From NCBI RefSeq assembly GCF_900101295.1, contig NZ_FOIL01000024.1, positions 1 through 46,655 of the forward strand: 46,655 bases of DNA. Reading direction: 5' to 3'. Shown one piece after another: positions 21,754 through 30,962 of this stretch (its first letter is position 1; every line of letters starts with the position of its first letter). Under the pieces are notes generated by a model. That model had not been told where the DNA came from and ran no database searches. It saw only the letters and a list, made by a program, of their open reading frames with translations. Both the position numbers and the translations under genes were made by a program. The DNA is from [Clostridium] aminophilum (GTDB lineage Bacteria; Bacillota; Clostridia; Lachnospirales; Lachnospiraceae).

Positions 21754-22860
21754 ATGTCTTTGAATCGTGATATCAAAACCGAAATGCTTCTTGCCTGGTA
21801 TGACCGGAACGGGAGAACGCTTCCCTGGCGGTCGGACCCGACACCCTATCATGTGTGGCTGTCGGAGATTATGCTTCAGCAGACCCGCGTGGAAGCGGTG
21901 AAGGAATATTATCGGAGATTTACGGAGGCTCTGCCGGACGTCCGCGCGCTTGCACAGGCGCCGGAAGAGCAGTACATGAAACTGTGGGAAGGACTCGGCT
22001 ATTACAGCCGGGTCCGAAATCTTCATAAGGCGGCTGTGCAGATTATGGAGGATCATGGCGGGCAAATGCCGCCGACCAAAAAAGAACTCTTGGCGCTTTC
22101 CGGAATCGGAGATTACACTTCCTCGGCCATTGCCTCCATCGCATTCGGCGAGCGGACGCCGGCGATTGACGGCAATCTCCTCCGCGTCTATGCGAGAATG
22201 ATGAAGGAAGAGGAGAATATCAAGACCGGAACGGCGAAGAAGAAGGCGGAGGCGTGGTTTCTGAAGTTTATGCCGGAAGACCGGCCGGGGGACTTCAATC
22301 AGGCGGTGATGGATCTGGGAGCGACGGTCTGTCTTCCGAACGGCGCGCCGGAGTGCGGACGCTGCCCGTGGAAGGAATTTTGCCGGGCGCATGCGGACGG
22401 CACGGAACTCCGCTATCCGGTCATTCCGCCGAAGAAAGAGCGGCGAAAAGAAGAGAAGACGATTCTTGTTCTGATCGATGAGACGGGGCGGATTGCGCTT
22501 CGAAAGCGGCCGGAAAAGGGGCTTCTTGCGGGGCTCTGGGAATATCCGGCGGCGGAGGGAAAAAAGAGCTCAAAAGAGGTACTTTCGGCGGTGAGGGAGT
22601 TACTCGGCGGTGCGGCCGGGAATTCGCTTCCCAGCGGTTTTGACGTTTTGGATCTGGAGTTTCTTCCAAAAGCGAAACATATCTTTTCTCATATCGAATG
22701 GCATATGACGGGATTCGCTGTCTGGGTCAGAAAGCCCGCAGCGGGAGAGGTGCCGCTTCAGTGGGTGACGCCGCAGGAACTGTCCGAAACGTATGCGGTG
22801 CCGACAGCGCTGGTAAAATATACGGAGTGGATCAGAGATCGATTCAAAATAACAGAATAA
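21754..22860 (+). CDS. mutY: A/G-specific adenine glycosylase MutY
   Basis: A 368-residue DNA repair enzyme that removes adenine paired with 8-oxoguanine. It shows the catalytic-domain pattern WLSEIMLQQTRVEAV (catalytic Glu), a helix-hairpin-helix SGIGDYTSSAIASIAF with AIDGNLLRV (catalytic Asp), and the 4Fe-4S cysteines in CLPNGAPECGRCPWKEFC. The first Cys spacing is 7 rather than the 6 of Escherichia coli. The C-terminal third (about 230-368) is a NUDIX-like domain with KRPEKGLLAGLWEYP and FSHIEWHMTG. GAGGAAA precedes the ATG. Second gene after the NSS transporter. Confidence 0.95.
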   Translation: MSLNRDIKTEMLLAWYDRNGRTLPWRSDPTPYHVWLSEIMLQQTRVEAVKEYYRRFTEALPDVRALAQAPEEQYMKLWEGLGYYSRVRNLHKAAVQIMEDHGGQMPPTKKELLALSGIGDYTSSAIASIAFGERTPAIDGNLLRVYARMMKEEENIKTGTAKKKAEAWFLKFMPEDRPGDFNQAVMDLGATVCLPNGAPECGRCPWKEFCRAHADGTELRYPVIPPKKERRKEEKTILVLIDETGRIALRKRPEKGLLAGLWEYPAAEGKKSSKEVLSAVRELLGGAAGNSLPSGFDVLDLEFLPKAKHIFSHIEWHMTGFAVWVRKPAAGEVPLQWVTPQELSETYAVPTALVKYTEWIRDRFKITE

Positions 22861-22945
22861 TTGTTGGCGAAGTTATGGAAAGAAATTCGGACAGCCGCCG
22901 CGATACAGAGGATATGTCAGGCTGTTATTCGGAGCATATCAAGCG

Positions 22946-22985
22946 AAAAACCGTGCCCGGTCAATGCGACCGGACACGGTTTTTT
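22946..22985. terminator. Bidirectional terminator between mutY and sufU
   Basis: AAAAACCGTGCCCGGTC pairs with GACCGGACACGGTTTTTT with one mismatch. T-runs exist in both transcribed directions, as fits the convergent mutY and suf units. Confidence 0.85.
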
Positions 22986-23010
22986 CGAATCTGTATTGTG
23001 TGATATTTTA

Positions 23011-23442
23011 TTATTTGTCATCCCGGTCTTTGAACATCTCGTCCATGGTATGCCAGCCGAGAACCGCGCATTTTACGCGGGCCGGCATATGGGAGATATC
23101 CTCCAGGGCGCCGGCTTCCTCCAGTTCTTCCTTCTCTTCCGGGGTGATCTTGCCGCGGATCATGCGAAGAAAGATCTCCGAGAGATGCTCCGCCTCGTGA
23201 ACTGTCTTTCCGATGATCATGTCGCACATGATATCGGCGGAAGCCTGGGAAATGGCGCAGCCGTCGCCGGTATATCCGGCATCTTCGATGACGCCTTCGT
23301 CATTTACCCGAAGCTGAAGGATGATATCGTCGCCGCAGGACGGGTTGACGCCCTCCAGCTCATAGTTCGGATTCTCAATCGGTTCTTTATGGATCGGATG
23401 AAGGTTGTGATCCGTGAGAATTTCATTATAAAAATTATTCAT
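23011..23442 (-). CDS. sufU: Fe-S assembly protein SufU
   Basis: A 143-residue protein of the SufU/IscU family, here the sulfur-transfer partner of SufS. The three conserved cysteines are seen in NPSCGDDI, GDGCAIS and ARVKCAVLGW, and the family insertion MIRGKITPEEK is present, which marks SufU against IscU. Last gene of the suf operon, 98 bases after sufS. It ends at the bidirectional hairpin. Confidence 0.95.
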   Translation of the reverse strand: MNNFYNEILTDHNLHPIHKEPIENPNYELEGVNPSCGDDIILQLRVNDEGVIEDAGYTGDGCAISQASADIMCDMIIGKTVHEAEHLSEIFLRMIRGKITPEEKEELEEAGALEDISHMPARVKCAVLGWHTMDEMFKDRDDK

Positions 23443-23540
23443 GGAATACGCTCCTTATGATATACAACAGCCTGCCGGCAGAGGGAACACAAGGTTCTCC
23501 CGGACGGCAAGCCATATCATACTGTATCTGTTTTCTTCTG

Positions 23541-24779
23541 TCAATCCGTATAACCCATCTTGCCGCGGACGGTCTTTAACGCCTCCGCGAGACGGAAGAT
23601 ATCGTTTTCGGTGTTGTAGAATGCGATGCTCGCGCGGGCAGTGGACATCGATCCGAGATACTTCAGGAGCGGCTGTGCGCAGTGATGTCCCACACGGATA
23701 TCGACCTTGAAGGAATCCAGGATGGCGGCGATATCATGAGGATGAACGCCGTCAATGGTGAAGGAAAGGATTCCGTGGTGGTTCAGCGGATCATCGGATC
23801 CGAGGATATTCAGGTGCGGGATCCGGCTCAGCTCTTTCATGGCGAGCACAGTCAGGTAATCCTCGCGCTCCTCGATCACATCGATGCCGATGGCATTGTA
23901 GTAGTCGATGGCAGCGCCCAGGCCGACCGCTCCGGCCGCGTTGACCGTTCCGGCCTCGAACTTATGCGGAACTTCCGCATAGGTTGCGCTCTCGCGGGTG
24001 ACATACTCGATCATCTCGCCGCCCGTCAGGAACGGGGACATTTTTTCAAGGATCTCCATCTTTCCGTAAAGAACGCCGATGCCCATCGGGCCAAGCATCT
24101 TATGACCGGAGAAGGAGAGGAAATCGACATCCAGATCACAGACATCCACTTTGATGTGCGGAACGCTCTGCGCGCCGTCGCAGGAGAAAACAGCTCCGTT
24201 TTCATGAGCGATGCGGGCAAAGGTCTTGATATCGTTCCGGACGCCGAGGACGTTGGAAATCTGTGTCATGGAGACCAGCTTTGTCTTCGGGGTCAGAGCC
24301 GCACGGAACATTTCCTCCGTGATGTTTCCCTTTTTGTCACACTCCAGGAACTTCAGGACAGCGCCGGTGCGCTTTGCGGCATGCTGCCACGGAAGGAGGT
24401 TCGAGTGGTGCTCCATGATCGTGATCAGGATCTCGTCCCCCGGCTTCAGGTTGTCATCCGCCCAGGTGTGCGCGATCAGATTCAGACTCTCCGTTGCGTT
24501 GCGGGTGAAAATGATCTCGTTCGGGTCTTTTGCGCCGATGAAATCGGCAACCTTTCTGCGGGCGTCCTCATACGCATCGGTGGCGCGAAGACTCAGCTCG
24601 TAGAGACCGCGAAGCGGGTTCGCGTTGTCATTCTCATAGAATTCGCGGGTTGCGCGGATGACACAGTCCGGTTTCTGGGTCGTCGCTGCGCTGTCCAGAT
24701 AAACCAGATCGGTATCCTCAAAAATCGGAAATGCGTTCCGGATCAGACGATCCTGACGCTGTCTTGCTTCGCTTGTCAT
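23541..24779 (-). CDS. sufS: Cysteine desulfurase SufS
   Basis: A 412-residue PLP enzyme that takes sulfur from cysteine as a persulfide. Seen: YLDSAATTQKP at the start, MEHHSNLLPW, the PLP lysine in FSGHKMLG (Lys227) and the persulfide cysteine in GHHCAQPLL (Cys367). Length is normal for group II desulfurases. The ATG overlaps the sufD stop by 4 bases, which couples translation. Works with SufU. Confidence 0.96.
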   Translation of the reverse strand: MTSEARQRQDRLIRNAFPIFEDTDLVYLDSAATTQKPDCVIRATREFYENDNANPLRGLYELSLRATDAYEDARRKVADFIGAKDPNEIIFTRNATESLNLIAHTWADDNLKPGDEILITIMEHHSNLLPWQHAAKRTGAVLKFLECDKKGNITEEMFRAALTPKTKLVSMTQISNVLGVRNDIKTFARIAHENGAVFSCDGAQSVPHIKVDVCDLDVDFLSFSGHKMLGPMGIGVLYGKMEILEKMSPFLTGGEMIEYVTRESATYAEVPHKFEAGTVNAAGAVGLGAAIDYYNAIGIDVIEEREDYLTVLAMKELSRIPHLNILGSDDPLNHHGILSFTIDGVHPHDIAAILDSFKVDIRVGHHCAQPLLKYLGSMSTARASIAFYNTENDIFRLAEALKTVRGKMGYTD

Positions 24780-25834
24780 TCTTCTTCAACAGCTCCCTTC
24801 AGAAAACCGTGAACGTCGCATTTTGTCATTTCGTCGTTGACCTTCTTCAGGAGTGCTTCGACGTGAGCGGTGCTCATCATGCGGTAAATCTCTTCGGTGG
24901 AAAGTCCGCGGGACTCCATGTAGAAGAGGAGCTCTTCGTCGAGCTTGCCGATGGATGCACCGTGGTTTCCTTCGACATCTTCCTCGTCGCAGAGAATGAG
25001 CGGGATGGTCTGGTTGACGATGTTGTCGCTCATCAGAAGGATGTTCTCCATCTCATTGCCCTTTGCGCCGACCGCGCCGTTGCGCAGGTCGATGGTGCCG
25101 CGGAAGATCTTTTTCGCCGTATCGGCAATGGTTCCGTTGGCGTTGATGTTGCTGACGGTCTTTCTGCCGATGTGGTTGACGGCGTAGTTGATATCGAGAA
25201 GGTGATCCTTCTCAACCATGTATGCGGAGTCGAGTTCGAGCTCTGCGGCTTTGCCCATCAGGTCGGCCTGTGCGCCGAGATAAATCTTTCCGCCGGCCAG
25301 GACGATCTGGATCAGCTCGAGTTTGGCACTCTCGTCAAAGGTGCCGCCGACATCATTGAGGAAGGTGAGATCATCGCCCAGCTTGTGAATCTGGACCAGA
25401 CGGACAACCGCGCCTCTTCCGGCGCGGATCTTGGTCTGAATGCCGGCAAAGCCGCTGGCGTCCATGCCGCTGAAATCTTCGATTACCCAGAGGTAACCGT
25501 TGTCTTCGGCGGTCAGTTCGACGCTGCTCATGTCCTGCGAGTCTTTTTCATAGCGGAAGGAGAGACGGACCGGTTCTGCGGTGCGCTCGCCCTTTTTCAC
25601 GCTGTAGCGGTGGCACGGTACCTCCGCATCATGGATCAGCTTATCCACGTCGCGGCCGGAACCGGTCGCCAGATCGAGATATACCGGCTTGCTTGCCTTC
25701 ATCTCGGCAACATTTTCCGGTTTTACGACTGTCAGATTCCCTTCTTTCACGGCAGTGATGCCGGAGAGATCTGCCTGGTTCATCTTCAGATGATTCCAGG
25801 TCGGAACAGGCAGTCGGTTAATCGTCATATTCAT
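24776..25834 (-). CDS. sufD: Fe-S scaffold subunit SufD
   Basis: A 352-residue beta-helix protein, partner of SufB in the SufBC2D scaffold. The C-terminal core EVEGNHGASIGKLDEELLFY-like segment (GNHGASIGKLDEE) and YRMMSTAHVEALLKKV are the SufBD signature. The N-terminal third is shorter than in proteobacterial SufD. AAGGAGG lies before the ATG; 10 bases separate it from sufB. Confidence 0.93.
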   Translation of the reverse strand: MNMTINRLPVPTWNHLKMNQADLSGITAVKEGNLTVVKPENVAEMKASKPVYLDLATGSGRDVDKLIHDAEVPCHRYSVKKGERTAEPVRLSFRYEKDSQDMSSVELTAEDNGYLWVIEDFSGMDASGFAGIQTKIRAGRGAVVRLVQIHKLGDDLTFLNDVGGTFDESAKLELIQIVLAGGKIYLGAQADLMGKAAELELDSAYMVEKDHLLDINYAVNHIGRKTVSNINANGTIADTAKKIFRGTIDLRNGAVGAKGNEMENILLMSDNIVNQTIPLILCDEEDVEGNHGASIGKLDEELLFYMESRGLSTEEIYRMMSTAHVEALLKKVNDEMTKCDVHGFLKGAVEEE

Positions 25835-25844
25835 ACTGTCCTCC

Positions 25845-27260
25845 TTATCCGATGCTGCCCTTCATTTCCAGTCTGATCAGGTTGTTCATCTCAACCGCGT
25901 ATTCCAGCGGAAGTTCCTTGGATACGTTATCCGCGAAACCGCTGACGATCATCGCGCGTGCATCCTCCTCGGAGACGCCGCGGCTCATCAGGTAGAAGAC
26001 AGCCTCATCGCTGATTCGTCCGATCTTCGCCTCGTGGCCGACATCGGCGTCCATGGTGCGGACATCCATCGCCGGGATGGTATCGGAGCGGGAGATCGCA
26101 TCGAGCATCAGGGACTGGCAGGAAACGGAAGACTTTGCCCCCTTTGCCTTGTTTGTGATGACGACAGAGCTTCGGTAAGTGCTGACACCGCCGTCCTTGG
26201 AGATGGACTTGGTGCTGATGCTGGAGGAAGTGTCCGGCGCATTCATGACAACTTTCGCACCGGTGTCCAGATTCTGGCCTTTTCCGGCGAAGGTGATGCC
26301 GGTGAAGTCGGCTCTGGCGCCCTTTCCGTTCAGGATACTCATCGGGTAGAGGTAGGAAACATGGGAACCGAAGGAACCGGATACCCACTCGATGGTACCG
26401 CCCTCCTCAACCTTTGCACGTTTGGTGTTCAGGTTGTACATGTTCTTGGACCAGTTCTCGATGGTGGAATAGCGGAGCTTTGCTCCCTTTGCGACGTAGA
26501 GCTCGACACAGCCCGCGTGGAGGTTTGCCACGTTGTAGTGCGGAGCGGAACATCCCTCGATGAAATGAAGGTATGCGTCCTCGTCGACAATGATCAGGGT
26601 GTGCTCAAACTGACCTGCGCCCTTCGCGTTCAGACGGAAATACGACTGAAGCGGGATCTCCAGGTGCACGCCCTTCGGAACGTACACGAAGGAGCCGCCG
26701 GACCAAACCGCGCCGTGAAGCGCCGCAAACTTGTGATCGGTCGGCGGAACGAGCTTCATAAAGTGCTCTTTGACCATATCGGCATACTCGCCGGTCAGAG
26801 CGCTCTCCATATCGGTGTATACAACACCCATCTGGGAAACTTCGTCTTTGACATTGTGATAAACCAGCTCGGAGTCATACTGTGCTCCGACGCCGGCAAG
26901 GGATTTTCTCTCTGCTTCCGGGATTCCGAGTCTCTCAAAGGTATCCTTGATATCGTCCGGAACCTCGTCCCAGCTGGCCGCCATCTTGGTGTTCGGCTTG
27001 ACGTAGGTTGCGACATTTTCCATGTCCAGACCCGCGATGGACGGACCCCAGTCCGGAACCTCAAGACGGTTGTAGATTTCAAGGGATTTCAGACGGAAAT
27101 CCAGCATCCAGTCCGGATCATGTTTTTCCTCCGAGATCTGTCTTACGATCTCCGGAGTCAGTCCGGATTCGATGCGGTAAGCATCTTTTTCCTCATATCG
27201 GAAGTCGTAGAGGCTGCGGTCGACATCCGCAACCTGGGACTTTTCTTCGTTATTGCCCAT
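25845..27260 (-). CDS. sufB: Fe-S scaffold subunit SufB
   Basis: A 471-residue protein with the family start DRSLYDFRYEEKDAYR, GLTPEIVRQISEEK, the middle GAVWSGGSFVYVPKGVHLEI and FIEGCSAPHYN, and the C-terminal DVGHEAKIGRISDEAVFYL. It forms the scaffold for cluster assembly with SufC and SufD. AAGGAG lies upstream of the ATG; 38 bases after sufC. Confidence 0.96.
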   Translation of the reverse strand: MGNNEEKSQVADVDRSLYDFRYEEKDAYRIESGLTPEIVRQISEEKHDPDWMLDFRLKSLEIYNRLEVPDWGPSIAGLDMENVATYVKPNTKMAASWDEVPDDIKDTFERLGIPEAERKSLAGVGAQYDSELVYHNVKDEVSQMGVVYTDMESALTGEYADMVKEHFMKLVPPTDHKFAALHGAVWSGGSFVYVPKGVHLEIPLQSYFRLNAKGAGQFEHTLIIVDEDAYLHFIEGCSAPHYNVANLHAGCVELYVAKGAKLRYSTIENWSKNMYNLNTKRAKVEEGGTIEWVSGSFGSHVSYLYPMSILNGKGARADFTGITFAGKGQNLDTGAKVVMNAPDTSSSISTKSISKDGGVSTYRSSVVITNKAKGAKSSVSCQSLMLDAISRSDTIPAMDVRTMDADVGHEAKIGRISDEAVFYLMSRGVSEEDARAMIVSGFADNVSKELPLEYAVEMNNLIRLEMKGSIG

Positions 27261-27298
27261 TGATCGGTATCTCCTTTCAGGCAGCTTCGTTTTCCGGA

Positions 27299-28042
27299 TT
27301 ACTTCAGGAACTGCTCGAAACCGTTCTCATTGATGTTGTCAACGAGAGAAGCGTCGCCGTCCTTGATGATGCGGCCGTCCGCCAGCACGTGGGTGTAGTC
27401 AACGTGCAGAGCTTCCAGAATACGTGTGCTGTGAGTGATGATCAGGAGAGCGCCGTCATGGTTCTTCTGGTACTCTTCCACACCCTGGGATACGGTGCGG
27501 ACTGCATCGACATCCAGACCGGAGTCGGTCTCATCCAGGATGGCAAGGTCCGGATTCAGCATCAGGAGCTGCAGGATCTCGGCTTTCTTCTTCTCGCCGC
27601 CGGAGAAACCGACGTTGAGATCACGGTCTGCGTAGGATTCGTCCATGTTCAGGACCTTCATGGCAGCCTTCAGCTGCTTGCGGAAATCCCAGAGGCGGAT
27701 GTGCTTGCCGGTCTTCTGCTCAACGGAAGTCTTGATGAAGCTGCTGAGCGTAAGGCCCGGAACCTCCAGCGGATTCTGGAAGGAGAGGTATACGCCGGCC
27801 TGCGCACGCTTGTTGACCGGAGCGTTGGTGATGTCCTCGCCCTTAAACTGAATGGAGCCGCCGGTTACGGTGTATCTCGGGTTGCCCATGATCGCATAGC
27901 CGAGAGTGGATTTTCCGGCGCCGTTCGGGCCCATGAGAACATGAGTCTCGCCCGGTTTGATATCCAGGGAAACGCCGTGAAGAATCTCCTTGTCCTCAAC
28001 GTTGACAGCGAGGTTTTCTATGTGTAATAATTGTTCGGACAT
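27299..28042 (-). CDS. sufC: Fe-S assembly ATPase SufC
   Basis: A 247-residue ABC-type ATPase. Walker A GPNGAGKST, Q-loop SFQNPLEVPG, signature VGFSGGEKKKAE, Walker B LAILDETDSGLDVD and switch His in IITHSTRIL are all intact. First gene of sufCBDSU. GGAGGA lies upstream of ATG 28042. Confidence 0.97.
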   Translation of the reverse strand: MSEQLLHIENLAVNVEDKEILHGVSLDIKPGETHVLMGPNGAGKSTLGYAIMGNPRYTVTGGSIQFKGEDITNAPVNKRAQAGVYLSFQNPLEVPGLTLSSFIKTSVEQKTGKHIRLWDFRKQLKAAMKVLNMDESYADRDLNVGFSGGEKKKAEILQLLMLNPDLAILDETDSGLDVDAVRTVSQGVEEYQKNHDGALLIITHSTRILEALHVDYTHVLADGRIIKDGDASLVDNINENGFEQFLK

Positions 28043-28150
28043 GTCTGTTCCTCCGTCTGTATATTCTGCGGACGGTGCCGCATCTTTGATAACAGTTGTG
28101 TGTGCCTTGATCCGGATTGTTTCCTATTTAAATTATCGACCGGAAATGTC

Positions 28151-28161
28151 CCGAAATTCGG
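28151..28161. promoter_or_regulatory. Palindrome at the suf transcription start
   Basis: CCGAAATTCGG, perfect, immediately downstream of the -10 box of the suf promoter. A candidate operator for an Fe-S-sensing repressor; no SufR/IscR gene is in the window. Confidence 0.35.
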
Positions 28162-28169
28162 CTTGTGTT

Positions 28170-28198
28170 ATTATATACTACGAATTTCCTATAAGCAA
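28170..28198 (-). promoter_or_regulatory. Sigma-A promoter of sufCBDSU
   Basis: Minus strand: TTGCTT (28198-28193), 17-base spacer, TATAAT (28175-28170). The leader to sufC is about 120 bases. Confidence 0.7.
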
Positions 28199-28392
28199 GC
28201 GCGAAAGCCGCATTCTGTACAATTCCTACAAAATCCAGTGTATTAGTCGATAAAACTTGGAATTATGACGGAATATAAGGAAAAGAAATGCATTCGGGAT
28301 CATTTTCCGAAAGGCGTGCCGCACGGATGTCCGAAACGTAGTACAATAGCTGTATGCGTGAAGGTTTACACTCAGGAAAAGAGGTATGGATT

Positions 28393-29151
28393 ATGGATGA
28401 TAAGATCAGACAGCTGAATGAGTGGATCGGAGAGAGTGAAAAGATCGTGTTTTTCGGAGGCGCAGGCGTTTCGACCGCCAGCGGCATCCCGGATTTCCGG
28501 AGCAAGGACGGCCTGTATAACACGCCGAGCGTCGGCTTTGAGGCGTATCAGCCGGAATATCTGCTCAGCAACCGCTGCCTTGTGCACGAGCCGAAGGTTT
28601 ATTTTGAATTCCACCGACAGAAGATGGATACGAGAAAGATCCGGCCGAATCATGCACACCGGTATCTGGCGGAACTGGAGAAGACCGGAAAGCTGACCGG
28701 CGTGGTGACCCAGAATATCGACGGTCTGCACCAGAAGGCGGGAAGCCGGAAGGTATATGAGATTCACGGGAGCGCGCTGCGCAACTATTGCATGAAATGC
28801 GGGAAAATCTATCCGTCCGACTATGTGTTTGAGTCGAAAGAACCGGTTCCGCACTGTGAGTGCGGCGGTGTGATCCGGCCGGATATCACCCTTTACGGTG
28901 AGAGTCTTCCGGAGGATGCGGTGGCCGGCGCGGTGAGCGTGCTCTCCAGCGTGGATATGCTGATCATTGGAGGCACATCGCTTACGGTGTATCCGGCGGC
29001 GTCCTTTATCAATTATTTTGGCGGAAAATATCTTGCGGTTATCAACCGCGATCCGCTGGATGTTCACATCGGAAAGAATGTGCTCAACATCACGGAGGAT
29101 ATCGACCGTGTATTTGCCGGGCTGGCAGAGATGGAGAATATGACGCTTTAA
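28393..29151 (+). CDS. cobB: NAD-dependent protein deacylase, sirtuin family
   Basis: A 252-residue cytoplasmic Sir2 enzyme that removes acyl groups from lysines using NAD+. NAD-binding [27 protein letters not shown] with the catalytic His113, a zinc site with CMKCG and a later HCECGG, and [11 protein letters not shown] are intact. The short form (no Arg/Tyr desuccinylase pair noticed) suggests a general deacetylase. ATG 28393 is chosen, with GAGG 9 bases upstream; a longer frame from 28354 has no binding site. Followed closely by DUF951. Confidence 0.93.
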   Translation: MDDKIRQLNEWIGESEKIVFFGGAGVSTASGIPDFRSKDGLYNTPSVGFEAYQPEYLLSNRCLVHEPKVYFEFHRQKMDTRKIRPNHAHRYLAELEKTGKLTGVVTQNIDGLHQKAGSRKVYEIHGSALRNYCMKCGKIYPSDYVFESKEPVPHCECGGVIRPDITLYGESLPEDAVAGAVSVLSSVDMLIIGGTSLTVYPAASFINYFGGKYLAVINRDPLDVHIGKNVLNITEDIDRVFAGLAEMENMTL

Positions 29152-29282
29152 CCGTGAACCGGAGAAGGACCGGAATGATGGCAGGAGAGTCATGAAGGAC
29201 CGGCGGAAAACCACCGGTATCGAGAAAAGAAACAAGTATGAAATAAAGCATGAAACGCGGAATTTGAGCGGAGGAACCGGAA

Positions 29283-29471
29283 GTGGAGTATGAAGTCGGC
29301 GATATCGTAAAACTGAAGAAGCAGCACCCGTGCGGGAGTTTTGAGTGGAGAATTCTCCGCGTCGGAGCGGATTTCCGGCTGGAATGCCTCGGATGCGGAC
29401 ACCAGATCATGATTGCCCGTCGGATCGTGGAAAAAAGCACCCGTGGACTGCGGAAGCCCGAAAAGTTGTAA
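29283..29471 (+). CDS. DUF951 family small protein
   Basis: A 62-residue protein typical of DUF951: EYEVGDIVKLKKQHPCGSFE, WRILRVGADFRLEC, GCGHQIMIAR and a final V-E-K-S. The cysteines may bind metal or nucleic acid; the function is unknown. It begins with GTG, preceded by GGAGGAA. The location before rpsF is usual for clostridia. Confidence 0.85.
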   Translation: MEYEVGDIVKLKKQHPCGSFEWRILRVGADFRLECLGCGHQIMIARRIVEKSTRGLRKPEKL

Positions 29472-29565
29472 AAGTCGTTTCCGCTGCATATCCGCCGATT
29501 ATCCGTCCGGAGAAGACGATGCGGGAGAAACGGTTTAAAAGCATCTTTTTTGATAAAAAAACCGC

Positions 29566-29594
29566 TTGCGGGCTTGCGGAAACTCTGCTATAAT
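29566..29594 (+). promoter_or_regulatory. Sigma-A promoter of rpsF-ssb-rpsR
   Basis: TTGCGG (29566-29571), 17-base spacer, TATAAT (29589-29594). The leader (about 29601-29673) contains a small hairpin ACTCC-CTGCT-GGAGT at 29623-29637; whether it is part of the S6:S18 autoregulatory structure known from other bacteria was not established. Confidence 0.75.
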
Positions 29595-29673
29595 CGTTAG
29601 CCGTGATATACCAACAATCCTTACTCCCTGCTGGAGTCAGGGGGTCAGAGACCACAAGGAGGTTCTGAAACAC

Positions 29674-29961
29674 ATGAACAATTATGAGTTAGCCGTAATT
29701 CTCAGCAGTAAGCTTGAGGACGAGCAGAGAGCTGCCGCACTGGAGCAGATTAAAGAGCTTGTAAAGCGTTTTGGCGGCCAGATCAAGGATATCGATGAGT
29801 GGGGCAAGAAGAAGCTCGCTTACGAGATCCAGAAGGAAAAAGAAGGATTCTATTATTTCATCCACTTCGACGCTGAGCCGACAGCACCGGCTGAGATCGA
29901 GTCCAGAATCCGTATTATGGAGCCAGTTCTCAGATACTTATGCATGAGACCGGAAGCATAA
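29674..29961 (+). CDS. rpsF: 30S ribosomal protein S6
   Basis: A 95-residue S6 with the conserved N-terminus NYELAVILSSK, IDEWGKKKLAYEIQKEKEG, and RIMEPVLRYL near the end. It pairs with S18 on the 30S platform. ATG 29674 with AAGGAGG 10 bases upstream. First gene of the unit. Confidence 0.97.
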   Translation: MNNYELAVILSSKLEDEQRAAALEQIKELVKRFGGQIKDIDEWGKKKLAYEIQKEKEGFYYFIHFDAEPTAPAEIESRIRIMEPVLRYLCMRPEA

Positions 29962-29979
29962 ATAAGGAAGAGTGATCGT

Positions 29980-30462
29980 ATGAATAAAGTAATTCTGATG
30001 GGTAGACTGACAAGAGACCCGGAAGTGAGATATTCTCAGGGTGAGCGTTCCATGGCGATCGCGAGATACACCCTCGCAGTTGACAGAAGACGCAGATCCG
30101 GAAGGGTCGCGGAGGTCGGAAACGATCAGACTGCAGACTTCATTCCGTGTGTGGCTTTCGACAGAGCAGGCGAATTCGCGGAGAAGTACTTCCACCAGGG
30201 AATTAAGGTTGTAGTATCCGGAAGAATTCAGACTGGCAGTTACACGAACAAAGACGGCCAGAAAGTATATACGACAGAAGTTATCGTTGAAGATCAGGAA
30301 TTCGCGGAGAGCAAGAACGCATCCTCCGCACCGATGGGCGCACCGCAGTCCGCTTCCTATGCACCGGATCGTCCGGCGCCGGCAAGCGCTGCAGCAGCGA
30401 CAAGCGATGGTTTCATAAATATTCCTGACGGAGTTGAAGATGAGGGTCTTCCGTTCAACTAA
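29980..30462 (+). CDS. ssb: Single-stranded DNA-binding protein
   Basis: A 160-residue SSB: OB-fold (about 1-110) with [39 protein letters not shown] and [16 protein letters not shown], a Ser/Ala/Pro linker, and the acidic tip ending EDEGLPFN that recruits replication and repair partners. It sits between rpsF and rpsR as in most Bacillota. Confidence 0.96.
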   Translation: MNKVILMGRLTRDPEVRYSQGERSMAIARYTLAVDRRRRSGRVAEVGNDQTADFIPCVAFDRAGEFAEKYFHQGIKVVVSGRIQTGSYTNKDGQKVYTTEVIVEDQEFAESKNASSAPMGAPQSASYAPDRPAPASAAAATSDGFINIPDGVEDEGLPFN

Positions 30463-30488
30463 TACGGAAACCGCGAGGAGGAAATAAA

Positions 30489-30758
30489 ATGCCATTCAAT
30501 AAGACAGAAAGACCGGAAGGTGCAAGACCGAGAAGAAACGGTGGAATGCACAGAAGAAGAAAAGTTTGCGTATTCTGCGGATCCAAGGCAGAGCCGATCG
30601 ATTTCAAGGATGCAAACAAGCTGAAGAGATACGTATCCGAGAGAGGTAAGATCCTTCCGAGAAGAATTACCGGAAACTGCGCAAAGCATCAGAGAGCTCT
30701 TACTGTAGCTGTTAAGAGAGCAAGACATCTTGCTATTCTTCCGTACACAGTAGAGTAA
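30489..30758 (+). CDS. rpsR: 30S ribosomal protein S18
   Basis: An 89-residue S18: an Arg-rich N-terminus with [19 protein letters not shown], then [20 protein letters not shown] and [20 protein letters not shown]. Two cysteines CxxC suggest the zinc-type S18. GAGGAGG precedes the ATG. Third gene, followed by a strong terminator. Confidence 0.97.
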   Translation: MPFNKTERPEGARPRRNGGMHRRRKVCVFCGSKAEPIDFKDANKLKRYVSERGKILPRRITGNCAKHQRALTVAVKRARHLAILPYTVE

Positions 30759-30835
30759 TCTGAGGAAACACGGATTAAATCAGCGTTTCCTTAAACGACA
30801 TAACGTCGAATACTGGATTAAACATCAAACATCAG

Positions 30836-30864
30836 AAGGGCTGCCCGTTTTTCGGGCGGCCCTT
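30836..30864 (+). terminator. Intrinsic terminator of rpsF-ssb-rpsR
   Basis: AAGGGCTGCCCG pairs with CGGGCGGCCCTT (one G-T pair) over a TTTTT loop, followed by CTTCCTTCT. A weaker hairpin (GGAAAC...GTTTCC) precedes at about 30764-30793. Confidence 0.8.
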
Positions 30865-30962
30865 CTTCCTTCTGTTCGGGATTTATGGTATGATTAAGGC
30901 AAAGAGAAACCCCGCAAAGATACAGCTGCGGCAGTTCAAAAATCAGAACAGGGGGGTCAATC

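Larger units (their letters stand above)
28043..28392. other. Divergent region between sufC and the sirtuin gene
   Basis: No gene. It holds the suf promoter (28170-28198, minus strand) and a palindrome CCGAAATTCGG at 28151-28161 beside the expected start site. Toward the sirtuin only a lone TACAAT at 28341-28346 was noticed. Confidence 0.55.

Noticed and set aside
29601-29673. S6:S18-binding leader RNA motif
   Set aside because: The position fits, but only a small hairpin is visible and I could not identify the conserved internal-loop bases, so it was not listed as a feature.
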